Origin: Bacilli bacterium
Lineage (GTDB): Bacteria > Bacillota_I > Bacilli_A > RFN20 > CAG-826
Direction of reading: 5' to 3'
Length of the DNA stretch: 53,624 nt
NCBI GenBank assembly: GCA_017502465.1
Contig: JAFVUY010000257.1
Coordinates: forward strand, 1-53,624
Position 1 is the first letter of the stretch. The number at the start of each line of letters is the position of its first letter. Under the pieces are notes generated by a model, which was not told the DNA's origin, ran no database searches, and saw nothing but the letters and a program-made list of their open reading frames with translations. Made by a program: the position numbers and the translations under genes. Positions 32,860 to 39,972 of this stretch are shown here, one piece after another.

Positions 32860-33551
32860 AAGATCCATATGTATACGAAGATACAAATGTCTTAATTAAT
32901 TTAGCAAACATCAAGGACCAAAAAGAATTAGATAATTATGAAACAACATTATCTCGTATCGCTATTGTTGAGATTCTTAATAAACCTATAGAGATTAATA
33001 ATATTAATGATATATTTTTGATACACAAAAGATTATTTAAAGAAGTATATTCATGGGCTGGAAAGCCAAGAACAATTAATATTTATAAGGAGGAGCCAGT
33101 TTTATCTGGTCTATCAGTTAATTATTCTGATCATAAAACTATTAATAATGATTTAAACAGGATTCAAAAGTCCGTTGAATCAATTAATATAATTAAGCTT
33201 TCCAAGAAAGAATTGATTCATCAGATAGCTGTAATAATTGCAAGCATATGGCAAGTTCATGCTTTTAGAGAAGGAAATACTAGAACCATATGTCTATATT
33301 TATATTTTTTGATGAAAAAATACGATTTGAAGCTAAATATAGATTTTATAGGAGAGCATTCAAAATTCTTTAGAAATGCATTAGTTTTAGCATCAATTGG
33401 GGAATATAGTGAATATGAACATTTAGAAATGATATTAAGTGATGCTGTTAGTTTAAAGAAGATTATTGATAATGAAAAAAGGTATCAAACTATAAGAGAT
33501 TATAGCCTTGAAAAATATGAATATAATTATCACCATTTAAAAAAGGATTAA
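32856..33551 (+). CDS. Fic-family toxin paired with RelB-like antitoxin
   Basis: 231 residues with Fic loop HAFREGNTR (His135-Arg143), in which Glu replaces the usual Asp, and the upstream flap region SWAGKPRTINIYKE. No inhibitory SxxxE(G/N) helix is visible at either end, which fits a toxin held by a separate antitoxin. The C-terminus is basic and Tyr-rich. Expected activity is NMP transfer to an unknown target. It is unlike the Fic at 28751 in length, loop and regulation. The stop is followed by 140 bases and then an array scar (33687-33822). Confidence 0.87.
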   Translation: MKDPYVYEDTNVLINLANIKDQKELDNYETTLSRIAIVEILNKPIEINNINDIFLIHKRLFKEVYSWAGKPRTINIYKEEPVLSGLSVNYSDHKTINNDLNRIQKSVESINIIKLSKKELIHQIAVIIASIWQVHAFREGNTRTICLYLYFLMKKYDLKLNIDFIGEHSKFFRNALVLASIGEYSEYEHLEMILSDAVSLKKIIDNEKRYQTIRDYSLEKYEYNYHHLKKD

Positions 33552-33686
33552 TATAAAAACTTACTAGATAACAAGTGATTATGGTAAATACATGCTGTTA
33601 AAAAGAAATTTGAAAGAGCAGGAATTAACCCTTGATTATTTTAAATTTGACTTCTTCGGCCGATTACACAAACTTTATAAAGATAG

Positions 33687-33822
33687 TCGCAAAACAGCAT
33701 AAACATTTTGTAACGATATAATTGACAAAAGCCTTAGCGCTGACAAAAATGTCGATTTTGCCTTTTTAAACCTTTTAATAGTGTATTATCTAAAAGCTAT
33801 ACATATCTAATTTCGGTACAAT
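33687..33822 (+). repeat. Scar: ATPase-2-type leader fused to cassette-repeat tail
   Basis: 33687-33780 matches the leader 23774-23880 of ATPase 2 (AGCATAAACATTTTG, TTGACAAAAGCCTTAGC, GTCGATTTTGCCTTTTTAAA). It then switches at 33781-33790 to AAAAGCTATACATATCTAA, the end of module A. The gene that should lie between is missing, as after deletion or excision of a cassette. Confidence 0.75.
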
Positions 33823-33887
33823 AAGTTCATGAGAATAAATCTTAGGACATCTCCTCAACAAAATAAAGATTGTTTTTCTTTATGAGA

Positions 33888-33915
33888 AAACCCGCTTCTA
33901 GAAAGCGGGTCTTCC
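33888..33915 (+). terminator. Rho-independent terminator
   Basis: ACCCGCTT/AAGCGGGT stem with loop CTAG-type, followed by CTTCCTTT. No gene directly precedes it on the plus strand except the RelB-Fic unit 330 bases upstream. Confidence 0.65.
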
Positions 33916-33976
33916 TTTAAGAAAGGCGTTTTAGAAAAAAATAATATAGGGTTGAAAATTGTTCTTTGATATTTAT

Positions 33977-33998
33977 ATTATACTATATATAGTATAAT
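33977..33998. promoter_or_regulatory. Perfect 22-bp AT palindrome
   Basis: Each arm reads ATTATACTATA from the end, so TATAAT-type -10 sequences are present on both strands. It could be an operator or a cruciform; no gene starts next to it. The 33823-34025 stretch holds nothing else besides the terminator. Confidence 0.4.
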
Positions 33999-34025
33999 CT
34001 CTCAAGAAAAAATAACAAATAACTG

Positions 34026-34053
34026 CAAAAAACTAGGGTAATTAACCCTAGTT
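34026..34053 (-). terminator. Terminator of the nucleobase permease gene
   Basis: Minus-strand AACTAGGGTTA/TAACCCTAGTT-type stem (34053-34031) followed by TTTTTTG. Confidence 0.85.
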
Positions 34054-34088
34054 CGCTCCCCATAGGATTAGGAAGAATTATTGATAAG

Positions 34089-35552
34089 TTATTCTTTAAC
34101 TTCTTTGTTTCTCTTTAAATTAACAACGATATTAATTAAGATACCTAAGATTAAAGCGCAGGCGATTGAGGTGATTGTAACTTTTCCAATCACTAATGTT
34201 AATCCTCCGATGCCAGCGATAAGAATAGAAGAAATAACAAATAAGTTTTTATTGTCACCTAAATCAAGTGGTTGAATCATCTTTAATCCACTGACGGCAA
34301 TAAAGCCGTACAAGGCAATACATACACCACCCATAACACATGGAGGAATAGTAGCTAAGAATGTAGAGAATGGACCAATGAATGATAATACAATAGCAAG
34401 AAGCGCGGTAACAAAGATTGTTCTAATAGAGGCATTACCAGAGATTGCAATTGTTCCAACTGATTCTCCATATGTTGTGTTTGGGCATCCTCCAAAGAAC
34501 GCACCAGCGATAGAACCAACTCCATCACCTAATAATGTTCTATGTAATCCAGGTTCTTGGATTAAGTCTTTATCAATAATAGAACTTAAGTTCTTGTGAT
34601 CGGCGATATGTTCTGCAAAGACAACAAAGGCAACTGGAACATAGGCCACTAAAACTGTACTTAAATATGTAAAGAAGTGACCAACATCTTTAAAATCTTT
34701 GAAGCCTTTGAATGCTTCAACGAATGTGAACTGTGGATACCATTCAATATTTAAGAATTTAGAGAAATCAATAACTTGGAGCCATCCAACATTAGCAAGA
34801 TGACCAATTAATGTGAATAGGGCCGCTAAAGCGTAACCAGAAAGAATACCGATGATGAATGGAATCATCTTCATCATCTTCTTTCCATAGACTGATGTAA
34901 TAACAATTACAAATAATGTAACTAAACCGCATAATAATGCGATCCAACTATTAGTGAATAATTCACTAACAACATGGGTAACATAGAAGTTGCCATCTCC
35001 TAAGTCAATAGGAGAACCGACAAGAGTAAGATTGCTATAATCGTTAACAACTCCTGAAGTTGTAACATTATGATAAATAGAGCCTTTGAATAAATCTCCA
35101 ATTGCGTTTCCCGCAAGAGATAAACCGATAATGGCAACAACTGGTCCAATAACCACTGCTGGCATCACTTTGTTAATCCAGTTAGTGCCAACGAATTTAA
35201 CAATAAGAGCAATGATGACATAGACAAGTCCAGCGAATATTGCACCTAGGATGATACCTAAGTAGCCCATGGATGCGCTTGCCGCGCCTCCAAAGGCTGC
35301 AAACATTGAACCAATAAAGGCGAATGAACTACCTAAGAAGACTGGGCTTTTGAATTTTGTGAATAATAAGTAGACAAGTGTTCCAATACCCGCACCAAAA
35401 AGTGCCGCGGATTGAGACATACCATTACCAATAATAGATGGAACCGCAATAGTCGCAGCTAAGATGGCTAATAATTGTTGTAAAGCAAAGATAAATGTTT
35501 TACCCCAACTTGGTTTGTCATGAACATTGTAGACAAGATTAGTTTTAGACAT
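34089..35552 (-). CDS. Uracil/xanthine (NCS2) permease
   Basis: 487 residues, about 12-14 membrane helices. NCS2 features include LQQLLAILAATIAVPSIIG at the start, SSFAFIGSMFAAFGG in the helix-3 region, MPAVVIGPVVAIIGLSL, and the substrate motif VFAEHIADHKNLSS with the conserved Glu, then FFGGCPNTTYGES. This composition points to a uracil permease (UraA/PyrP type) more than a purine one, though specificity is not certain. An AAAGGGGG ribosome site precedes the ATG. Expression is probably controlled by the leader peptide and attenuator hairpin at 35573-35695. Confidence 0.9.
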   Translation of the reverse strand: MSKTNLVYNVHDKPSWGKTFIFALQQLLAILAATIAVPSIIGNGMSQSAALFGAGIGTLVYLLFTKFKSPVFLGSSFAFIGSMFAAFGGAASASMGYLGIILGAIFAGLVYVIIALIVKFVGTNWINKVMPAVVIGPVVAIIGLSLAGNAIGDLFKGSIYHNVTTSGVVNDYSNLTLVGSPIDLGDGNFYVTHVVSELFTNSWIALLCGLVTLFVIVITSVYGKKMMKMIPFIIGILSGYALAALFTLIGHLANVGWLQVIDFSKFLNIEWYPQFTFVEAFKGFKDFKDVGHFFTYLSTVLVAYVPVAFVVFAEHIADHKNLSSIIDKDLIQEPGLHRTLLGDGVGSIAGAFFGGCPNTTYGESVGTIAISGNASIRTIFVTALLAIVLSFIGPFSTFLATIPPCVMGGVCIALYGFIAVSGLKMIQPLDLGDNKNLFVISSILIAGIGGLTLVIGKVTITSIACALILGILINIVVNLKRNKEVKE

Positions 35553-35572
35553 AACTTTCCCCCTTTAAAACT

Positions 35573-35599
35573 AAAAAAATACCCACCCTTAAGGTGAGT
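35573..35599 (-). terminator. Attenuator terminator before the permease
   Basis: Minus-strand ACTCACC/GGTGGGT stem (one G-U pair) around TTAAG, then TATTTTTTTAG. It ends about 20 bases before the permease ATG and 4 bases after the leader ORF stop. Confidence 0.75.
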
Positions 35600-35602
35600 A
35601 AA

Positions 35603-35695
35603 TTAACAAATAATAATATTTAAATAAGAAGAGATAGTGAGACCAAGACCACTTAAATGTTGCAATTTAGTAATCCTTAGTTCTTTTCTTTTCAT
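35603..35695 (-). CDS. Leader peptide of the nucleobase permease
   Basis: 30 codons starting MKRKELRITK and ending YLNIIIC, with an ATAAGG ribosome site 7 bases before the ATG. The stop lies directly before the attenuator stem. A promoter TTGAAT-N17-TAAAAT can be drawn upstream (about 35755-35720). Translation of the short ORF could govern hairpin formation. No run of one amino acid codon is present, and no PyrR-type binding box is recognised, so the sensed signal is open. Confidence 0.55.
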   Translation of the reverse strand: MKRKELRITKLQHLSGLGLTISSYLNIIIC

Positions 35696-35814
35696 ATTTA
35701 AACCTTATTGTTCATAATTTTATTACAACATAATTAATCATTCAATTATAAATTGATGAAAATTTGCTTGAAGTCGCTGTTAATTAACCAAAAAACACCT
35801 TGGTTATTCTTATA

Positions 35815-36363
35815 CTATCTTTTAAGGTGTTTACTCATCGTCATATCTTTAGGTGCTTTTTCCGCGATTGTCTTAAAAATCTCATCTATGTCTTCGTTTG
35901 ACAACGTTGTCTCACTTTTATAATTAGTTATGTAATCTTTAAAATCTTTAAGAGAGATAACGTTATCGACATCTATGTGTCTAATGTTGTTTTTGATAAA
36001 TACGACCAAAGAAGTAACTTTATATTTGTTATTTAGAGTGTATTCAACAACCTTTTTATGGACATAATTTTGACGAACAGGGTTATAGAAATAATGGGTT
36101 TCGTTTCCTATCTTTTGAACCCATTTTTCATCGTATTCTTTACCATAGATTTGTCCTTTATAATTCTTAACTTCAACACAAAAGATTCCATTTGGTCTTA
36201 TTAACAATTGGTCTATTTGATGAGAATAATTATTCTCATCTAAAAGAAACAAACTTCTAATAGATTTGTAATAACAATCATTAGGAATATTTTTTCTTAA
36301 CAATACTTCTCCCTCCACCCCTGTAAACGATGGATCATTATCTAAATATTTATATAATCTCAT
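35815..36363 (-). CDS. NERD-domain protein (nuclease-related)
   Basis: 182 residues. The NERD core runs from GVEGEVLLRKNIP (about 15) through SHQIDQLLIRPNGIFCVEVKNYKGQIYG (47-74), with the Asp50 and Glu65-x-Lys67 set of the PD-(D/E)XK-like fold. NERD proteins are presumed DNA-processing enzymes, but few have been tested. The remaining 100 residues are charged and helical. The ATG lies inside the end of a truncated DUF1810 reading frame, so the upstream gene was probably cut when this gene was joined. Confidence 0.8.
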   Translation of the reverse strand: MRLYKYLDNDPSFTGVEGEVLLRKNIPNDCYYKSIRSLFLLDENNYSHQIDQLLIRPNGIFCVEVKNYKGQIYGKEYDEKWVQKIGNETHYFYNPVRQNYVHKKVVEYTLNNKYKVTSLVVFIKNNIRHIDVDNVISLKDFKDYITNYKSETTLSNEDIDEIFKTIAEKAPKDMTMSKHLKR

Positions 36364-36508
36364 AGTTCGTTGTAGAAGACATACCTAAGCCTTTTAGTTG
36401 AGGGAAGATATACCAAATCCAATGCGATTCTTTTCTTCCTCTACTTAGTTCTTCTTTTGCAATTTCATAATCATGTTGTTGTGCTTTAACAAAACGTTCA
36501 AGACTCAT
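36350..36508 (-). pseudogene. Truncated DUF1810-family gene
   Basis: 52 codons from ATG 36508 (GGAGAA ribosome site): RFVKAQQHDYEIAKEELSRG, then SHWIWYIFPQLKGLGMS. This is the conserved first third of DUF1810 proteins, which are normally about 140 residues. After the ATG-Ser-Ser-Thr segment the frame ends at TAA 36352-36350, inside the NERD gene start. It is a broken copy, possibly still translated. Confidence 0.7.
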
Positions 36509-36596
36509 GGTGTGTTCTCCTTATTCAAATTTGTTATATAGAATAACAATTCGTAAAGAAACAATTATCCATAATTGTTAGACACACAAATTATTG

Positions 36597-36692
36597 TTTA
36601 TCTTTTTTAATGGTTATATTAATCCATTTATCACTTCTATCTTTTCTTACATCAAAATAATTGAAGTGGTCCCTAATTTCACAACCGCGGTT
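36597..36692 (-). other. In-frame open extension after the DUF2075 stop
   Basis: Immediately after the TAA ending the DUF2075 gene, the same frame stays open for 31 codons (NRGCEIRDHFNYFDVRKDRS and on) to a TAA at 36599-36597. The residues look protein-like. Either the gene once had a longer C-terminus or this is a trapped piece of another gene. Confidence 0.35.
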
Positions 36693-38777
36693 TTAAAACG
36701 GCAGTCTAGCAGCATCGGCTTTTTTTATAAATAAGTTATATGCTTCGTTTATATCTTTGATACCACAAGATTTTAGATATTCATATGTAGAATCATAATA
36801 TTTTGAAACTCCGTATGGATCTTCGTAATCATTCGCTTTTGGAATATAGATAACAATACCTTTTCTGGCTCTAGTCAAAAGGACACGATATGAGTTAAGA
36901 ATGTGTTTCTTTTGTATTTCATCACTTTCCACGAAACGTTTAGGTGTTAGCATCTTTTGTGCGTGCCATTCACCATTTGAATAATACATATCCATGTCCC
37001 ATCCTAGTAAGGACCAATCTATTTCTAATCCTTGGATATTAAATTCTGATGCTGCAAAAACTAAGGAGTTAGATGAATCTCTTCCTGATTCATCAATCAT
37101 CCAATTGGCAAAATGCCAATTATCGATATTATCAAAGCATCTACTATATCTTCCTAATATTTTACTGTTGCTACTACAGAGCTTTCCACACCTCTCTCTT
37201 CTTCTTGTGTTGCTTAATACAAATTGCTCTGCTAACTTCAAATCACGAGTTATACATATTGGATAATCATTGAATTTAGATATTGCTTCTTTAGCTTTTT
37301 CTGGTTTGTTATTCAATAAGGCTTCTGCAAATTCTGAGAGGTTTTTAGCTCTAGGTGTTCTGATTGATGTTCTTAAATATAAACCAGGCAAATCTTCAAC
37401 CCTAGACATATTTAATAGGGTTTTTGCATAGTTTTTAATGTTATCAGCACTTTGTTCAAATATTTCTTTAGACAGCTTAATATCCCATTCTTTATGTTTC
37501 TCAATTAAAGAATTGAACCATACCGCTAATCCGTTTTCGCCAGTATGGATGTCTTGTCCTAAACCAACAAGAGCGACAATTACACCCCATTCTTTTTCTT
37601 TAAAGACATCTAAAAGCAAATCGGCTTCAGATAATCCATAATATTTCTTATCAGCGCCTTTTTTAACGAGCCATTTTTGAAGTTGTTTTTCATCCCAAAC
37701 TCTTTGAGCTTCGTCAAAGATTAAAACATTTTCATCAATGGTTTTCTTTTTGGTGGATATCACATCTTGTTTAAAAGCATGTAGGTCTTGTATAAAGGAC
37801 TTAACTGCCAACACGGCTTTATATTCACTTGGATATTTTTCTGGATTTTGTTTTCTAGCATCTCTTCCTAATTGGGTGGTTAATACATTAATAAGAGGTC
37901 CATTACCTGAGAAAAATAACGCTTCCGGGAGACCGCTATTAGTATTGTTTCTAGTCTTACCCGCTATATCCAATCCAACAAGAGTTTTTCCAGCGCCAGG
38001 AACACCGCTTACAAAACAAATAATTTTCTTTTTGTTTTCTCTGGCGTCTTTAACAATGTTTTCTACAGTGTGTTCAGTTATCTTTAAGTTCTCTTCACCG
38101 GCATCAAATCTAAAGAAGTCATCAACTTGATTATTCATATAAATACTTCTAGCACTTTGAATAATTGTAGGATTTGGTTTAAATGGCGATTTAATCCAGT
38201 CTTCAAATTCCTTTTCGCTTGTTATGACTTCGCTGCCATATTTGCTTCTAATAAGATCGATATATTGTTTCATCTTATTTGTATTAGCTTTAAATAATGT
38301 AAACAACTTATCTATTCCTAAATCGGAACTTACTGAACATTCACTATCTGGTGCTTTAGTTGCTACAAGAATAGGAACAACATATTTATTTCTATTTGCT
38401 TCATAAAAGTTCTTTAATGCATAACCATAACCATCAGCTTGATCAATATCACTTGGCAAAAATTCTGTCTCGTTGTTTTTGAATTCTAATGAATAAACAA
38501 CGTCATCCATTAATAAAACAACGTCAATACGCATATTAACTCTGGAGAGAACATACTCAAAAATAATGTAACCTTTTTTATCTTTTAGATAATTTTGCAA
38601 TATCTTAATTTGATTGGCCCAAGCATTCTTTTGCAAGTGAAGTTCGTATTCATCGCTACTTTCATCACTCTCAGTTAAAAATTCAATAATGTCTCCTGGA
38701 TATTTGTGACATGCAAATTCTTCAATTGAAGATTCGTAATATGTTCTTCCTGGTGTTTTTCTAAATATGTTTCCCAT
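36693..38777 (-). CDS. DUF2075 NTPase with N-terminal nuclease-like domain (downstream of Wadjet)
   Basis: 694 residues from ATG 38777 (GAGAGAATTT before it); a TTG at 38810 would overlap jetD and is less likely. N-terminal PD-(D/E)XK-like motif RIDVVLLMDDVVYSLEFKN (Asp85, Glu98, Lys100). The DUF2075/Schlafen-group-3 motor shows Walker A GVPGAGKT (258-265), VLIFDEAQRVWDE, SIRTPRAKNL, SNSLVFAASEFNIQGLEIDW and VLLTRARKGIVIYIP, the superfamily-1-like set. It probably moves on or remodels DNA and may cut it. It starts 11 bases after jetD ends, so it is the last gene of the Wadjet transcript. It has a paralogue in design, not in close sequence, at 45658. Confidence 0.82.
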   Translation of the reverse strand: MGNIFRKTPGRTYYESSIEEFACHKYPGDIIEFLTESDESSDEYELHLQKNAWANQIKILQNYLKDKKGYIIFEYVLSRVNMRIDVVLLMDDVVYSLEFKNNETEFLPSDIDQADGYGYALKNFYEANRNKYVVPILVATKAPDSECSVSSDLGIDKLFTLFKANTNKMKQYIDLIRSKYGSEVITSEKEFEDWIKSPFKPNPTIIQSARSIYMNNQVDDFFRFDAGEENLKITEHTVENIVKDARENKKKIICFVSGVPGAGKTLVGLDIAGKTRNNTNSGLPEALFFSGNGPLINVLTTQLGRDARKQNPEKYPSEYKAVLAVKSFIQDLHAFKQDVISTKKKTIDENVLIFDEAQRVWDEKQLQKWLVKKGADKKYYGLSEADLLLDVFKEKEWGVIVALVGLGQDIHTGENGLAVWFNSLIEKHKEWDIKLSKEIFEQSADNIKNYAKTLLNMSRVEDLPGLYLRTSIRTPRAKNLSEFAEALLNNKPEKAKEAISKFNDYPICITRDLKLAEQFVLSNTRRRERCGKLCSSNSKILGRYSRCFDNIDNWHFANWMIDESGRDSSNSLVFAASEFNIQGLEIDWSLLGWDMDMYYSNGEWHAQKMLTPKRFVESDEIQKKHILNSYRVLLTRARKGIVIYIPKANDYEDPYGVSKYYDSTYEYLKSCGIKDINEAYNLFIKKADAARLPF

Positions 38778-38787
38778 AAATTCTCTC

Positions 38788-39972
38788 TTAGTTTTCTGCC
38801 TCTTGTTCAAGCTTAATATTATTATTCAACATATAAGTTATTGTTTCTTTGAACTCATTGAAATCAGTATTTTCAAGCATTAAATTCAATCGTTTTTTGT
38901 CGTTTAAAGTTAGTTTTTTACAGTTATCGTGATATTTTTCTAGTTCATCAATACCCATCATAAAAGATTTAAATTTAATGCCTGTTTTCTTTCGCAAATG
39001 GTTAAGAATATAAAAACCACCGGCATCGATATCTCCATAATGGAAATATTCAATATGTGGAGCGACATTATGTATTTTTAGAATCAATTCTCTTTTGACG
39101 GCGTTATGGAAACCTCCTAAATAGATTACAATTGAGTCTTTTTTATTAAATACATCAAATGATGTAAAATTTTCTATCGTATACAAGGCTTTTGCAGATA
39201 CTTCAAGAACTTCAATTGATTTGATAGCCGTATCCGATAAAGCAAGCGGTTGTCCATAATCATTGAGATTAATTATTTGATTATTCAACTTTATGGTTAG
39301 ATCTCCTTTTATAAATGTATAAGCAGTGTTTTTGATAACGCCCATACTCGCAATTACATCTTCTTCATCATCAAACGGTTCATCAGAAAATTCTCTAATA
39401 ATCTTTGAGATTTTTCCTCTTAAGTCATTAAATCTTTTTGAATCAGAAAACAACTTAGCGCAGAAGATTCTCTCCTGGACGTCTTCTTCCAACGAAGACA
39501 TAGCTTCGATGGCTTTGCATATATCAGATAAATCATTTTCAGTAGGAACATATTGTTGAACGGTTGTTAATTTCTTTTCATCCAAAAGTTCTAACATTCT
39601 CTTGGAGAAATCTCGGACTATCTGGCAGCTGTTTAGTTTAGTTTGGAATAAATCCTTATAACGGGCAATCAAATCCTTAGGATTGGCTCTTTTGAGATAT
39701 TTATATAGTTTTTCGATTGATTCGTCATCTAAATTCAAGACTAAAGACTGTAGTTGTCCGTTTCTAGTATAAAAGGCTTTAGCAAATCCTGCTCTTTCAA
39801 TTCTTTGAATAGCAACATCAAGCTCGCCATTATCGTTGTTTCTGTGTTTGTCAAAAACACTATGAGTGATGTCTAACTTAATATCTTTATGAACTTTGTT
39901 CTGCCCTTTAGATACTTTGCTTCTTTCATAGGCATTTATAAGAGCTGTTAAGATTTCTGATTCTAAATTCAT
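38788..39972 (-). CDS. jetD: Wadjet JetD, toprim-type DNA nuclease
   Basis: 394 residues. The N-terminal half is a helical arm/winged-helix region (residues about 1-200). The C-terminal toprim part has YTIENFTSFDVF (catalytic Glu), IVIYLGGFHN and YFHYGDIDAGGFYIL (Asp-x-Asp). This is the DUF2220 signature of JetD, the subunit that cuts plasmid DNA after loop extrusion by JetABC. It overlaps the jetC stop by one base and is followed by the DUF2075 gene. Confidence 0.9.
   Translation of the reverse strand: MNLESEILTALINAYERSKVSKGQNKVHKDIKLDITHSVFDKHRNNDNGELDVAIQRIERAGFAKAFYTRNGQLQSLVLNLDDESIEKLYKYLKRANPKDLIARYKDLFQTKLNSCQIVRDFSKRMLELLDEKKLTTVQQYVPTENDLSDICKAIEAMSSLEEDVQERIFCAKLFSDSKRFNDLRGKISKIIREFSDEPFDDEEDVIASMGVIKNTAYTFIKGDLTIKLNNQIINLNDYGQPLALSDTAIKSIEVLEVSAKALYTIENFTSFDVFNKKDSIVIYLGGFHNAVKRELILKIHNVAPHIEYFHYGDIDAGGFYILNHLRKKTGIKFKSFMMGIDELEKYHDNCKKLTLNDKKRLNLMLENTDFNEFKETITYMLNNNIKLEQEAEN

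Noticed and set aside
21948..33822. The repeated elements read as a CRISPR array
   Set aside because: Repeats are over 100 bases, diverged, and separated by whole genes instead of short spacers; no cas gene is seen.
35600..35720. PyrR binding site in the permease leader
   Set aside because: I could not find the conserved GAGAGG-type stem-loop sequence; attenuation is proposed only from the leader ORF and terminator.
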